DNA from: VAZQ01 sp036557705
GTDB lineage: Bacteria; Pseudomonadota; Alphaproteobacteria; Rhizobiales; Xanthobacteraceae
Assembly (NCBI GenBank): GCA_036557705.1
Contig: DATBHB010000190.1
Location: 51,913-115,912, forward strand
Direction of reading: 5' to 3'
DNA: 64,000 bases
Shown here: piece after piece, positions 21,539 through 31,033 of the stretch
Numbering within the stretch: position 1 is the stretch's first letter
How the letters are laid out: each line of letters begins with the position of its first letter
Notes under the pieces: model-generated
What the model saw: the letters and a program-made list of their open reading frames with translations, nothing else
The model's database searches: none
What the model was told of the DNA's origin: nothing
Translations under genes and position numbers: made by a program

Positions 21539-22141
21539 TCAGGCGGTTCCTTTGATGAAGCGGCCCTCGCGTAGGAAATGCCCCACTTGGGTCGGAGTGT
21601 GTCGATGCAGCGGGAGCGTATGCAGACTGCGGAGGACTAAATGATCGCGCTGACCCGGCAGGTATGTCGAGGCGAGCGAAACGACGTGATCCCAGGACGC
21701 AGCGATGACGCCGCAGTCGAGTGCCATTGGCGCGAGCCGATTGACGTAGCTGTCGGGACGCGAGCAAAGCTCCGTTGCCGCAACCAGACGCTGACCGAAC
21801 AGGCGAAGCGCGATGTCCGCCAACCGAGCACCGCGATTCGGCGGCGCGAGGAGCACGACACGACCGAGCTTTCGCGGCTGAGTCATCGCAAGCGCACGCC
21901 TTACAACGATGGCGCCCATGCTGTGGCCGACGAAATGGAGCCGCTCCACGGCGTCGTCCTCATCGAGTTCCTTTGCTTTAGCCGCAAGCCGCGCCGCATG
22001 CGTCTCGATGGATCCCCCCAGGCTTCGATAGCGCCAGTTTACGGCGCGAAACCCCTGTCGCTCTAAAGCACGCCGTAACGGTTCGAGCAGCACGGGGTGT
22101 GCTCCATGCCCATGTACAAGTAGGACGGCTTCGCGTGTCAT
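21539..22141 (-). CDS. Alpha/beta hydrolase (lipase/esterase-like)
   Basis: 200 residues from the ATG at 22139-22141 (MTREAVLLVHGHG), chosen because the oxyanion motif LLVHGHG should be near the N-terminus; the frame is open to 22285. The nucleophile elbow is VGHSMG (S74). A later ASWDHVVSL and the final HTPTQVGHF supply candidate acid and His residues. The compact size and early HGHG resemble small EstA/YnbC-like lipases or PGAP1-like hydrolases. There is no signal peptide from this start. It is followed at six bases by nothing on its strand; the DUF6790 gene lies upstream in the same direction. The substrate is unknown. Confidence 0.7.
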   Translation of the reverse strand: MTREAVLLVHGHGAHPVLLEPLRRALERQGFRAVNWRYRSLGGSIETHAARLAAKAKELDEDDAVERLHFVGHSMGAIVVRRALAMTQPRKLGRVVLLAPPNRGARLADIALRLFGQRLVAATELCSRPDSYVNRLAPMALDCGVIAASWDHVVSLASTYLPGQRDHLVLRSLHTLPLHRHTPTQVGHFLREGRFIKGTA

Positions 22142-22291
22142 GGGTGGAAGATTACCGGCCGCGCGAAGCGTCGGCAATGCGCCGCAGAAACGCAGTAACT
22201 CACAGGAGGAGGATCGGAACCGGTGCGCCCAGCGACCCGCGAAAGCCGTCCCCTTCCTGAATATGCGTGCTTGCAGGTGCTTCAAAAGCCG

Positions 22292-22843
22292 TCAAGGCAC
22301 GGCAGGACTTGGTATACGACGAGTGTCAGGCTGTCCGTAGCGATGCTGGAGCCATAACAGCAGCAGCCCGAAAAGCGGGATAATGATATCCATATAAAAA
22401 ACGACGCCGGCATTGCCCGGCGCAAAATTATGCTCGGTCACCATTTGGTAGACATGACCGGCCGCAGCGCCGAGCATGAACAGGGCGGGGCCGACTATCG
22501 CCGCAAGGCGCAGGTCGAAGCTTCGGAACGCTGCAAGGAACCCCACAACGGCGAACCCCAGACTTGCCGTCGCCACTTCGAACTGGAACGGGCTGTCAGC
22601 CCAGCCAATGAAGGCTGCGGACATTTTTCCGAAGAAGCCATGCATCACAAAATTGTAGAGATAGCCGACGCCGATGGCCCAAAAAACGTGCCAAGCCAAT
22701 AGCTTTTCGACGATGCCTGACGGCCCGATTGGCTTCTTCGCCCGCGCGATTGCGACGATTGAAAAGAGCAGGCCGATGACTAGCACTGTGCATGAATAGT
22801 TCGACAGGGCGAAGACGATCACCGCTTTGATAACATCGGCCAT
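22292..22843 (-). CDS. DUF6790-type integral membrane protein
   Basis: 183 residues, about five membrane helices. Recognisable stretches are LAWHVFWAIGVGYLYNFVMH, PFQFEVATASLGFA, and AAGHVYQMVTEHNFAPGNAG with conserved His and Asn, then FYMDIIIPLFGLLLLWL. This matches a widespread uncharacterised membrane family (DUF6790). GGTGGAA lies upstream of the ATG. It sits between the alpha/beta hydrolase and the kinase on the same strand, without overlap. No function is known. Confidence 0.7.
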   Translation of the reverse strand: MADVIKAVIVFALSNYSCTVLVIGLLFSIVAIARAKKPIGPSGIVEKLLAWHVFWAIGVGYLYNFVMHGFFGKMSAAFIGWADSPFQFEVATASLGFAVVGFLAAFRSFDLRLAAIVGPALFMLGAAAGHVYQMVTEHNFAPGNAGVVFYMDIIIPLFGLLLLWLQHRYGQPDTRRIPSPAVP

Positions 22844-22903
22844 GTGTGTTCCACCGATTATCTTACGCGAGCCGTAATCGACTCATCATCCCGCTCCGTT
22901 CGC

Positions 22904-24457
22904 CTACTTGACCCACCAGGCGCCGAGCGCGCTGCGCACACGGGCCACTGTTTCTTCCGGCGTGCCAGATGCATCGACGCGAATCCAGTCGAGCGGGCCG
23001 AGATCGAAATTTTCCTGCGCGCGGGCGATGGCGGCATCGGCGTCGGACGCATCGGCCTCGCGGGCGCCGATGCGGGTGAGACGCGTCGCGAGATCGGCTT
23101 CCAGAAAAATTCCCCGAAACGGAATTCCTAGAACGGCCGCCGACCGCTCTGCGCCAAACCGCTCCTGCGGCTTCGCGAACACCGCGTCGAGAATTGCCGA
23201 TTGGCCGGCTGCGAGCGCGCGACGAGCCTTGTCGAGAATGACGCAATAAACGCGGGCGGTGACGTCTGGAAGATAGGCATCCGGGGGCAAGGCCTCGTCC
23301 TCGTCCTTGCCGAACAGCGCTTTGCGCTCAGCGTCGGAACGCAGCACCACTGCGCCCGGGGATGGGGGGAACTGGGGCGCGAGCCCTCGCGCGAGCACCG
23401 ACTTTCCGGTGCCCGAGAGTCCGCCAATGGCGACCAGGACCGGCTTTCCCGGCGCAATCAAGCGCCGCGCCCAATCGAAATATGCTCGAGCTTGGCGGGC
23501 GATATAGGGCCGCGCCTCAGCGTCCGACTGTTCGAGCCGCGCCGCCGTCACTTTGGCGCGGATCGCCGCCCGCATCGAAAGGTAGAACGGGAGCGCCGCA
23601 AGGCCATCGAGATTTTCGGCGCGTTTGCTTTCGAAGAGATAGCGGGTGAGCACGATATTGGCCATGGCCGAGAGCCGTCGCTCGACCAGATCCATGAGCA
23701 GAAAGGCGATGTCATAAAGCACATCGCCCGAAGCGATCAGCGGGCTGAATTCGATCGCGTCGAACAGGACCGGACGCCCGTCGATCAGCACGATGTTGCC
23801 GAGGTGGAGATCGCCGTGAATGCGGCGGACAAATCCTCGCTCTCCCCGCTCGATCAGAAGGGGCCGGATCCGCACATAGGCGGCCCGGCCCTCCTGAGCG
23901 AGTGCCTCGACTTCGGCGACTGGAAACAGGTCGGGCCTCTCACCGAATGCGGCCTCGTGCTCGTCGACATAATCCCGGATAGCTTCGATCCATGGTGCCG
24001 GCGCGACGGCCGACGCGCGCTCATGCGCCTGGGCGATCACGAGCCCGAGCCGGTCTGCCAGTGCGGCATCGATCCGCCCCTCGTCGGCCAAACGATCGAG
24101 CGTCATCGACTCATCGAAGCGCTGCATCTCGAGCGCCCATTCGACAGGTGTGCCGCTGCCGCCGACCGCAAGCCGGCCGTCGGGCTCGCGTGTGACCGCT
24201 ACGAGGCCCCGGTAGATTTCAGGTGCGAACGGGCGGTTGGCCTCGATCTCCGCCTCGCAGACGGCCCTGCGCTTGTCGCGGGTTGAAAAGTCCAGGAACG
24301 GGAAGCGTACCGCGCGTTTGATCTTCAGCACGCGATGACGGGTGAGGAACAGCACGGCGGCGTGCGTATCGATCCGTTTGACCACGTGGCCGCCGTGCGT
24401 CGCAGGGTTTGCGAGCAGCTCAAAAACCTCTTCCTGCGACTCGACGATGTTGTCCAT
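22904..24457 (-). CDS. Two-domain protein: aminoglycoside-phosphotransferase-like plus P-loop kinase
   Basis: 517 residues from MDNIVESQEEVFELLANPA, the normal start of this family; the open frame extends to 24796 only by shadowing the divergent gene. The N-terminal half is a protein-kinase-fold phosphotransferase with HGDLHLGN (214-221, catalytic D216) and LFDAIEF (metal Asp). The C-terminal half is an AAA/gluconokinase-like P-loop domain with GGLSGTGKS (345-353) and VVLRSDAERK. Such fusions are common in proteobacteria and usually annotated only as AAA or aminoglycoside phosphotransferase. The physiological substrate is unknown, and resistance should not be assumed. It is divergent from the acetolactate-synthase-like gene with about 70 bases between starts. 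Confidence 0.85.
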   Translation of the reverse strand: MDNIVESQEEVFELLANPATHGGHVVKRIDTHAAVLFLTRHRVLKIKRAVRFPFLDFSTRDKRRAVCEAEIEANRPFAPEIYRGLVAVTREPDGRLAVGGSGTPVEWALEMQRFDESMTLDRLADEGRIDAALADRLGLVIAQAHERASAVAPAPWIEAIRDYVDEHEAAFGERPDLFPVAEVEALAQEGRAAYVRIRPLLIERGERGFVRRIHGDLHLGNIVLIDGRPVLFDAIEFSPLIASGDVLYDIAFLLMDLVERRLSAMANIVLTRYLFESKRAENLDGLAALPFYLSMRAAIRAKVTAARLEQSDAEARPYIARQARAYFDWARRLIAPGKPVLVAIGGLSGTGKSVLARGLAPQFPPSPGAVVLRSDAERKALFGKDEDEALPPDAYLPDVTARVYCVILDKARRALAAGQSAILDAVFAKPQERFGAERSAAVLGIPFRGIFLEADLATRLTRIGAREADASDADAAIARAQENFDLGPLDWIRVDASGTPEETVARVRSALGAWWVK

Positions 24458-24526
24458 GCGGCGATTGATTAACCCATGCAGATCGCGCCTGCTATAACGG
24501 CTGCCGCAAAACCACAGGGGGAAATG

Positions 24527-26215
24527 ATGCGCGCCAGGAACGGCAGCCGGACCGGCGGCGAGGTCCTGATCGACCAACTCGCGATCCACGGCATTCGCCA
24601 TGTGTTCTGCGTCCCGGGAGAGAGCTACATCGCGGCGCTCGATGCCCTTCATGGCGGCCCCATTGCGGTGACCGTGTGCCGGCAGGAGGGCGGCGCTTCG
24701 ATGATGGCCGAGGCCGTCGGCAAAGCGACCGGCCGGCCTGGCATCTGTCTCGTCACCCGCGGGCCGGGAGCGACCAACGCGGCCTCCGGCCTGCACGTCG
24801 CGCAGCAGGATTCGACCCCGATGATCCTGTTCGTCGGACAGGTGGCGCGCGATGTGCGCGAGCGTGAAGCCTTCCAGGAGCTCGACTATCGCGCGGTATT
24901 CGGCTCGATCGCAAAATGGGCAACCGAGATAGACGATCCGGCGCGCATACCCGAACTCGTGTCACGGGCGTTCCACACCGCCATGAACGGACGGCCCGGG
25001 CCGGTGGTCATGGCGCTGCCGGAGGACATGTTGGTCGAGCGGACGGTCACGGCCGATGCGCCCCCGTTCGAGCCGATCGAAACTGTCCCCGGCTCTGCCG
25101 AATTGGACCGGCTGCGCACACTCTTGGCAGCGGCAGAGCGCCCAATCGTGCTGCTCGGCGGCAGCCGCTGGTCGCAGGCCGCCTGCGCATCGCTCGCGCG
25201 CTTTGCCGAGCGGTTCGCGCTGCCTGTCGCCACAACCTTCCGCCGGACGCACCTTTTCGACCCGGAGCATCCCTCCTATGCGGGCGAACTCGGCAATGGT
25301 CCCAATCCCAAACTCGTCGCACGCGCGAAATCGGCCGATCTCGTGGTGCTGATAGGCGGCCGTCTCGGAGAGCTGCCGTCGCAGCACTACAGCATTCTCG
25401 ACGTGCCCGCGCCGCGCCAGACGCTGGTGCATGTTCACCCAGGGGCAGAAGAGCTTGGCCGAGTTTATCGGGCGGCGCTGCCCATTCACGCGACGCCGAC
25501 CGCCTTTGCGGCAGCTCTTGAAAGCTTGGCGCCGCCGAACGCGCCGCGCTGGCGCGACCAGACCAAGGCTGCCCATGCGGATTTTTTGGCCTGGACGGAG
25601 AAAGCGACGGCGGTGCCGGGGCCGGTCAATCCGGGCGAAATCATCGTCGGTTTGCGCGACCTCCTTCCTGCCGATGCCGTGATCTGCAACGGTGCCGGGA
25701 ATTTCTCGCTGTGGGTGCATCGTTTCCATCGCCACCGGCGCTACGGCACTCAGCTCGCGCCGATCGCCGGCTCGATGGGCTACGGCGTCCCGGCGGCGGT
25801 GGCGATGAAGCGCATAGCGCCCGAGCGCACGGTGATCGCGTTTGCCGGCGACGGCGATTTCCTGATGACCGGCCAGGAATTCGCGACCGCAGTCCAATAC
25901 GAGCTGCCGATCATTGTCGTGGTGGTGGACAACGGGATGTACGGCACCATCCGCATGCATCAGGAGCGCGACTATCCGGGACGCGTCAGCGGCACGGTGC
26001 TGAAAAATCCAGATTTTGCCGCCTATGCGTGGGCGTTCGGGGGCTTTGGCGCGACGGTGGAGAAGACGGCGGATTTCCGGCCGGCTTTCGAGGCTGCGCA
26101 GCGATCCGGAAAGCCATCGATCATTCACCTCAAGATCGATCCCGACGCCATCACGCCTGCCACTACGCTTGGCGCCATCCGGCAAAAGGCACTGAGCCAA
26201 GCGGACTCTGCCTAG
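24527..26215 (+). CDS. Thiamine-diphosphate enzyme, acetolactate-synthase-like
   Basis: 562 residues with the three-domain TPP-enzyme layout. The Pyr domain carries GIRHVFCVPGESY and RQEGGASMMAEA (the Glu that activates TPP), and a middle Rossmann domain follows (AERPIVLLGGSRW). The PP domain carries the GDG...N cofactor motif (AFAGDGDFLMTGQEF to VVVVDNGMYGTIRMHQ). An ATG pair at 24524/24527 follows AGGGGGAA; the second has better spacing. The track-like earlier ATG at 24476 lacks a ribosome site. There is no regulatory-subunit gene nearby, so it is more likely a catabolic or unspecified decarboxylase/carboligase than the main branched-chain enzyme. Confidence 0.85.
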   Translation: MRARNGSRTGGEVLIDQLAIHGIRHVFCVPGESYIAALDALHGGPIAVTVCRQEGGASMMAEAVGKATGRPGICLVTRGPGATNAASGLHVAQQDSTPMILFVGQVARDVREREAFQELDYRAVFGSIAKWATEIDDPARIPELVSRAFHTAMNGRPGPVVMALPEDMLVERTVTADAPPFEPIETVPGSAELDRLRTLLAAAERPIVLLGGSRWSQAACASLARFAERFALPVATTFRRTHLFDPEHPSYAGELGNGPNPKLVARAKSADLVVLIGGRLGELPSQHYSILDVPAPRQTLVHVHPGAEELGRVYRAALPIHATPTAFAAALESLAPPNAPRWRDQTKAAHADFLAWTEKATAVPGPVNPGEIIVGLRDLLPADAVICNGAGNFSLWVHRFHRHRRYGTQLAPIAGSMGYGVPAAVAMKRIAPERTVIAFAGDGDFLMTGQEFATAVQYELPIIVVVVDNGMYGTIRMHQERDYPGRVSGTVLKNPDFAAYAWAFGGFGATVEKTADFRPAFEAAQRSGKPSIIHLKIDPDAITPATTLGAIRQKALSQADSA

Positions 26216-26408
26216 CGCATGATCGGAAGGCAACGGCCGCGATGCACTGCACCCGGGCGCGAGCAGTCATGCGAATGCTGCGCTGCGGCAGTCATCACAT
26301 TGCCGCGGTCATCTGTCCTGAGGCAGATAAGCGGGACCGATGATAACCTCGTCGGGCGACGAAGCGCTGGTCAGTTCTCCTGAACGGATCGCGAGCGGGA
26401 CCAACTCG

Positions 26409-27041
26409 ATGTACACGCTCTATTCGATGCAACGCTCGGGCAACAGCTACAAGGTGAGGCTCGCGCTGGCGCAGCTCGGACTCGATTACCGACTGGTCGC
26501 CATCGACATTCTCAAGGGCGAGAGCCACACCCCGGAATTCCTCGCCAAGAATCCGAACGGCCAGGTACCGCTGTTGAAGGTCGCGCCCGGACGTTACATC
26601 GCGGAATCCAATGCCATCCTCTGGCACTTGGCGAGCGGAACCAGATTGCGGCCAAGGAACAGGATCGATCGGGCGCACGCGCTGCAATGGATGTTCTTCG
26701 AGCAGCACAGTCTCGAGCCCAATATCGGTGCAGCCTATTTCTGGCTCTGCCTGGTCAAGGGCGGTCGCGAGCTGCAGCAGCACGCGCTCGAAGATTGGAC
26801 CGAAGAATCCTATCGCGCGCTTCGGGTGATTGAGAACCATCTCAAGCGCCACCGCTATTTTGTCGCTGAGCGCTACACCGTCGCCGACATCGCGCTCTAT
26901 GCCTATACGCATCTCGCGCCGCAATGCGACTATGACCTTGCGCCATTCCCGGCCATTCGCGCCTGGCTCGATCGCGTTGCCGCGGAGCCGCGTCACATCA
27001 CGATGGATGAGCTACCGGCGCAGGCAGTGGCTGCCGAATGA
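26409..27041 (+). CDS. Glutathione S-transferase family protein
   Basis: 210 residues from MYTLYSMQRSGNSYKVRLAL. The N-terminal thioredoxin-fold domain contains NPNGQVPLL and AESNAILWHLA (cis-Pro and glutathione gamma-glutamyl binding). The C-terminal all-helical domain contains YTVADIALYAYTHLA, the usual N-capping box. Ser11-Asn13 (RSGNSYK) is in the place of the catalytic residue. An in-frame ATG at 26340 adds 23 residues of low quality. Typically acts in detoxification or thiol chemistry; the substrate is unknown. It lies downstream of the TPP enzyme, after a 190-base gap, on the same strand. Its stop codon abuts repeat R1. Confidence 0.88.
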   Translation: MYTLYSMQRSGNSYKVRLALAQLGLDYRLVAIDILKGESHTPEFLAKNPNGQVPLLKVAPGRYIAESNAILWHLASGTRLRPRNRIDRAHALQWMFFEQHSLEPNIGAAYFWLCLVKGGRELQQHALEDWTEESYRALRVIENHLKRHRYFVAERYTVADIALYAYTHLAPQCDYDLAPFPAIRAWLDRVAAEPRHITMDELPAQAVAAE

Positions 27042-27166
27042 GTAGGGCGCAATAGCGAAGCGTATTGCGCCGGTCATCGGCAAGCTCCCGAGGGCTGGCG
27101 GATTACGCGCGCGGACCAAGGATCGTGGGTAACAACTGTCTGTCGAACGCGCGCTAATCCGCCCTA
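27042..27166. repeat. REP-like palindrome, family R1
   Basis: Starts GTAGGGCGCAATAGCG directly after the GST stop codon and ends with GCTAATCCGCCCTAC. The ends are imperfect reverse complements, and inner segments (GGCGGATTACGCGC and GCGCTAATCCGCC) are also complementary, giving a long cruciform/hairpin. Only one copy is seen in the window. Confidence 0.7.
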
Positions 27167-27362
27167 CGATCGTATCGCTTGTGATATGAGGGCCACACAT
27201 TGCAGAAATCTTAGGACGCAGCCTGATCGTTAGCTCTTTCTTAACCTGATTCACGAAATCGCCCCCATTCGCCAATCTCTTTGCCCCAGTCCGGTCGAAC
27301 CGAAGCCGGTATCCGGATGCAATCAGTTGGCCAGAATGATTGACTGATTCGCGGAGTTGCAA

Positions 27363-27551
27363 ATGTGCATGGACCTGAGGGGGGATCGTGAGGCCCCGGC
27401 AGCGGCCCGCCGGGACGCACCGGTTGTGCTGATCGCCACGGTCTTGCTGGCGGTCTCGACGATCGTTGCCGTTACGGCGGTGTCGATCAGTTCGGTTCAC
27501 TCGTGGCGATCCACCGGCGATTGGGTTACGATCTCGCGCGTAAACACGTAA
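27363..27551 (+). CDS. Possible small single-helix membrane protein
   Basis: 62 residues, starting MCMDLRGDREA, with one clear membrane helix (about 23-43, VVLIATVLLAVSTIVAVTAV) and a short hydrophilic tail. It is isolated in a repeat-rich gap. A second ATG lies six bases downstream. The hydrophobic helix and normal codon use argue for a real gene, but there is no family and only a weak ribosome site. Rated as a candidate only. Confidence 0.35.
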   Translation: MCMDLRGDREAPAAARRDAPVVLIATVLLAVSTIVAVTAVSISSVHSWRSTGDWVTISRVNT

Positions 27552-27554
27552 TCT

Positions 27555-27666
27555 TAGGGTGGGCAAAACCGCCCGCATTGAGGCGGCTTGGCAAGCGGCG
27601 CGGTGCGGGCGGTTTTGCCCACGCGGTGGCCTCCCCGACTGAGGACAGCGTGGGCAAGGCGCACGT
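27555..27666. repeat. Intergenic palindrome, family R2 (copy a)
   Basis: Starts TAGGGTGGGCAAAACCGC. Perfect 17-base arms at 27561-27577 (GGGCAAAACCGCCCGCA) and 27604-27620 make a hairpin, followed by ACGCGGTGGCC and GCGTGGGCAAGGCGCAC as in the other copies. Related copies are at 45408-45552, 55430-55526 and 60990-61072. This copy lacks the leading G of GTAG and the closing CTAC. Confidence 0.8.
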
Positions 27667-27732
27667 CAATCGGCGTCACTAGTGGCGGCCCGCATTGAAC
27701 CCTGGCCTCCGACGGTTTAAACCGTGGCGCCC

Positions 27733-29580
27733 ATGTTCCGCCGCTTTGAACGCTATCTCCAGCCAACCGCCGTGCCCGAGCATCCGGAGCCGCCAGCCGG
27801 TCTGGTCGCGTTCCTGTGGCATTTCGCGCGCCAGGCCAAATGGCTGTTCGTCGCGCTGTTTGCGGTGGAGTTCTTCGTCGCTCTGACCGACAGCGCCGTG
27901 CCGTGGTTCATGGGGCGGATTGTCAGCCTGGTCACGCGGGTTCCACCGGACCGCTTTCTGGCCGAGACTTGGCCCCTGCTCGCTGGCATGGCCCTGGTGG
28001 TTCTGGTCGCCCGGCCGGCGACCGGATTATTCCGTTACCTGATCACCAATCAGGCGCTTGCGGCGCCGTTTACCGGTCTTATCCGCTGGCAGGCGCATTG
28101 GCATGTGGTCCGCCAGAGCTGGGCGTTCTTTCAGAACGATTTTGCCGGCCGCATCTCCAACCGCGTGATGCAGACCGGGCCGGCGGTGCGCCAGACGCTC
28201 ACCGCCACGGTCACCGCCGTCTGGTACGTGCTGGTCTACGGCGGCACCGCGCTGGTGATGACCGCGGCGGCGGACGCGTGGCTGACCCTCCCTATCCTTG
28301 CCTGGTTCGCCGGCTATGTCGGCCTGCTCTGGTATTTCGTCCCGCGCATGCGCGACCGCTCGAAGGTGAGTTCGGAGGCGCGCTCGGCCCTGATGGGACG
28401 CATCGTCGACAGCTACACGAACATCCTGACCGTAAAACTGTTCGCCCGCCCGTCCGACGAGGACGCCTATGTGCGCGATGCGGTCGAGCACCATACCGAT
28501 CTGTTCCTGGTCGCGCAGCGGCTGCTGACCATGTTCGGCACGATACTCAATGTGCTTAACGCGCTGCTGATCGCCGGCGCCGGCGCCATCGCGATCTGGC
28601 TTTGGCAGCGCGGCGTGATCGAGGTCGGCGCGATCGCCATGGTGCTGCCGCTCACGCTCCAGCTCACCAACATGTCGCGCCAGATCGCAGTTCAGGTCAC
28701 CGACCTGTTCGAGGAAATCGGCGTCGTTCAGGAAGGCATGCTGACGATCGCGCAGCCGTTGCAGCTCGTCGATCCAACGAGCGCCAAGACGCTTGCTATC
28801 CGGCGCGGCGAAATAATCTTCGACAACGTGTATTTCGGCTACGGCCGCGAAACCGGAGTTTTGGAAGGATTCGCGCTCGCGGTCAGGCCCGGAGAGAAGA
28901 TCGGCCTGGTCGGACGCTCCGGCGCCGGCAAATCGACCGTCGTGAACCTCCTCTTGCGCTTCTTCGATCTCGAAGGCGGACGCATCCTGATCGACGGCCA
29001 GAACATCTCCGAAGTCACCCAGGAGAGTCTGCGCCGGCAGATCTCAGTGGTGACGCAGGATACTTCGCTGCTGCACCGCTCGATCCGCGAGAACATCCGC
29101 TACGGGCGTCCCGAAGCGCCTGAACTCGACATCATGGCGGCAGCGCGCCTCGCGCATGCGGAGGAATTCATCGCGGCGCTCGAAGATTGGCGCGGCCGCC
29201 GCGGCTATGACTCCCATGTCGGCGAGCGCGGCGTGAAGCTTTCCGGCGGGCAGCGCCAGCGCATCGCCATTGCGCGCGTCATCCTCAAGGATGCGCCGAT
29301 CCTGGTGCTCGATGAAGCAACCTCGGCGTTGGACAGTGAAATTGAAGCCGCGATCCAGCAGAGCCTCGGCACCTTGATGTCGGGCAAGACCGTGATCGCG
29401 ATCGCGCACCGGCTCTCGACCATTGCGCGCATGGATCGCCTCGTCGTGCTCGACCGCGGCCGCATCGTCGAACAGGGCACGCACGACGCGCTGCTGCGGC
29501 TCAACGGTCATTATGCGGCGCTCTGGCGCCGGCAGTCCGGCGGCTTCCTCGATGCCGCGGAAATGCAGGCGGCGGAGTAG
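27733..29580 (+). CDS. ABC exporter, fused membrane and ATPase domains
   Basis: 615 residues, MsbA/multidrug-type half-transporter that should work as a dimer. The membrane domain has six helices over about residues 25-320. The ATPase domain has Walker A GLVGRSGAGKST, Q-loop VVTQDTSLL, signature LSGGQRQR, Walker B ILVLDEATSALD and the H-loop IAHRLST. The start MFRRFERYLQP (27733) is preferred; a GTG at 27724 is also open. No partner half-transporter is adjacent. It is convergent with the SGNH-hydrolase gene, 11 bases apart. The substrate could be lipid or drug and is not readable from the sequence. Confidence 0.9.
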   Translation: MFRRFERYLQPTAVPEHPEPPAGLVAFLWHFARQAKWLFVALFAVEFFVALTDSAVPWFMGRIVSLVTRVPPDRFLAETWPLLAGMALVVLVARPATGLFRYLITNQALAAPFTGLIRWQAHWHVVRQSWAFFQNDFAGRISNRVMQTGPAVRQTLTATVTAVWYVLVYGGTALVMTAAADAWLTLPILAWFAGYVGLLWYFVPRMRDRSKVSSEARSALMGRIVDSYTNILTVKLFARPSDEDAYVRDAVEHHTDLFLVAQRLLTMFGTILNVLNALLIAGAGAIAIWLWQRGVIEVGAIAMVLPLTLQLTNMSRQIAVQVTDLFEEIGVVQEGMLTIAQPLQLVDPTSAKTLAIRRGEIIFDNVYFGYGRETGVLEGFALAVRPGEKIGLVGRSGAGKSTVVNLLLRFFDLEGGRILIDGQNISEVTQESLRRQISVVTQDTSLLHRSIRENIRYGRPEAPELDIMAAARLAHAEEFIAALEDWRGRRGYDSHVGERGVKLSGGQRQRIAIARVILKDAPILVLDEATSALDSEIEAAIQQSLGTLMSGKTVIAIAHRLSTIARMDRLVVLDRGRIVEQGTHDALLRLNGHYAALWRRQSGGFLDAAEMQAAE

Positions 29581-29591
29581 GGGCGACGTGT

Positions 29592-30815
29592 TCAACGCAA
29601 TCCGAACAGGCCGAGATCGACCGATTTTCCCATCTGGAAATAACCGATTGAGGATGGATGAATTCCGTCGCCGCAATTGTACGCAGGCTCGATCAGGTCA
29701 GGATTGCCGGCACTGCGCACGATCTTGTCGAAATCGAGTACTCCGTCGAAATCCGTTGCCTTGCGGATCCAGTCGTTGACCTGATTTCTGACCTTGGTCT
29801 TGGCGTCGTTCCAGCCGGTGGTCTCAACTCCAGGTACGACGCTGTGCCGCGGGATAATCGTGGCGCCGATGATTTTCAGACCACGGGCCTTAACGCGCCC
29901 TATGATGTTCTTCATTCCGGCGATCACCTGGTCCGCGGGAGCTTCACGGCGAATGTCGTTGGTGCCCATGAACAGGATTACATGACTCACCCCGGCGTGG
30001 GAGAGGACGTCGCGATCGAGGCGTTCGATGCCCGGCGTACTGGTGGCGGCCGGCTGAAGGCGCTCGCCGCTGACGGTGTTGCCGGCAATGCCCTCGTTGA
30101 CCACTGCCCGCTCGACGGGCTGCCGCAGAGCAAGCCGCTGCGCCAGCGTATCTTCCCACCGCTCATGGGCATCAGGGACCGTGCAGGTCCCGTCGGTGAT
30201 TGAATCCCCAAATGCCACGATCGCGGTTGCGGGCCGCTGTGGCCGCACGTCAATTGACTTGAGCCAGAACATCGCAGTCGTGCTGCGCGTAAACGGCTTG
30301 CCATTCTCGGAGCCTGTCTGATCGCCCGCTCCGTCCGGGGTCAGATAGGAGTCCTCAAACGCGTTGTTATGCTGGCTGGGCTGGAGGTCGGATCCGGTTA
30401 CGTAGAGGCTCACGCCTAAGTCTTGCTGAGCGTCAACGTGCAGAGGGACCGGATCGCTTTCGACCGTACCCCCGGCCGGAATGGTCACTGTGCTAGCTCC
30501 GCCAAAGGTCACCGGCTTGACCAGTCCGGCAGCGAGCGCCGGACCGCGAATGCGCGGACCGATGCTGATCCTGCCGAAGGACGCCGGGACAGCGCCGAAT
30601 GTATTGTCGAGACGGATGCGAACGCTTTCACCCGGCAGCGTCACCCGCGCGATCATCCGCACGGTGGCTTTGCTGATTTTGGTTTGACCGACTGCCTGCT
30701 GCGAACTCGCCCACGCCGTCACCCAAGGCCCGCTTCCATTCTGGGCGAGCGCAGGAGAAATCAGCAATCCAACGGCCAAAGCTGGCGCAACAAACATCAG
30801 CATCGATTTATTCAT
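29592..30815 (-). CDS. Exported SGNH/GDSL-family hydrolase
   Basis: 407 residues with a signal peptide (cleavage near ALA-QNGS, residues 24-26). After a beta-rich N-terminal domain (about 30-190), the SGNH hydrolase domain follows: FGDSITDG (S205, block I), NEGIAGN (block II Gly), FMGTNDIRR (block III Asn), and DGIHPSSIGY near the end (catalytic Asp/His, block V). Likely an esterase or acyl-sugar deacetylase in the periplasm. The ATG at 30815 has GGAGGA seven bases upstream. Monocistronic; convergent with the ABC exporter. Confidence 0.88.
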   Translation of the reverse strand: MNKSMLMFVAPALAVGLLISPALAQNGSGPWVTAWASSQQAVGQTKISKATVRMIARVTLPGESVRIRLDNTFGAVPASFGRISIGPRIRGPALAAGLVKPVTFGGASTVTIPAGGTVESDPVPLHVDAQQDLGVSLYVTGSDLQPSQHNNAFEDSYLTPDGAGDQTGSENGKPFTRSTTAMFWLKSIDVRPQRPATAIVAFGDSITDGTCTVPDAHERWEDTLAQRLALRQPVERAVVNEGIAGNTVSGERLQPAATSTPGIERLDRDVLSHAGVSHVILFMGTNDIRREAPADQVIAGMKNIIGRVKARGLKIIGATIIPRHSVVPGVETTGWNDAKTKVRNQVNDWIRKATDFDGVLDFDKIVRSAGNPDLIEPAYNCGDGIHPSSIGYFQMGKSVDLGLFGLR

Positions 30816-31033
30816 CACGCTCTCCTCCCAGTCACAGATTACGAAATCTCCGTACCGAGGCTGGCGAAGCGACCCAAGTGTCCCAATTCCGACGTGCTCG
30901 GGCGATCGGCCGGTCCGCTTGCCGTCACCGGTCTGATTGCCTCAAAATCGACAGCCTCTTGCTCCACGATCTCTTACGTCAGAACCGGCCGACAATGCGA
31001 TCGAGACCGGAGCGAACAATTGGGGGGCGTACG

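Noticed and set aside
23201..24286. Open frame of 361 codons on the plus strand
   Set aside because: Antisense shadow of the two-domain kinase gene, with no motif of its own.
22904..24457. Antibiotic-resistance reading of the aminoglycoside-phosphotransferase-like domain
   Set aside because: The fold is shared by many kinases; the fused P-loop domain and general occurrence do not support resistance.
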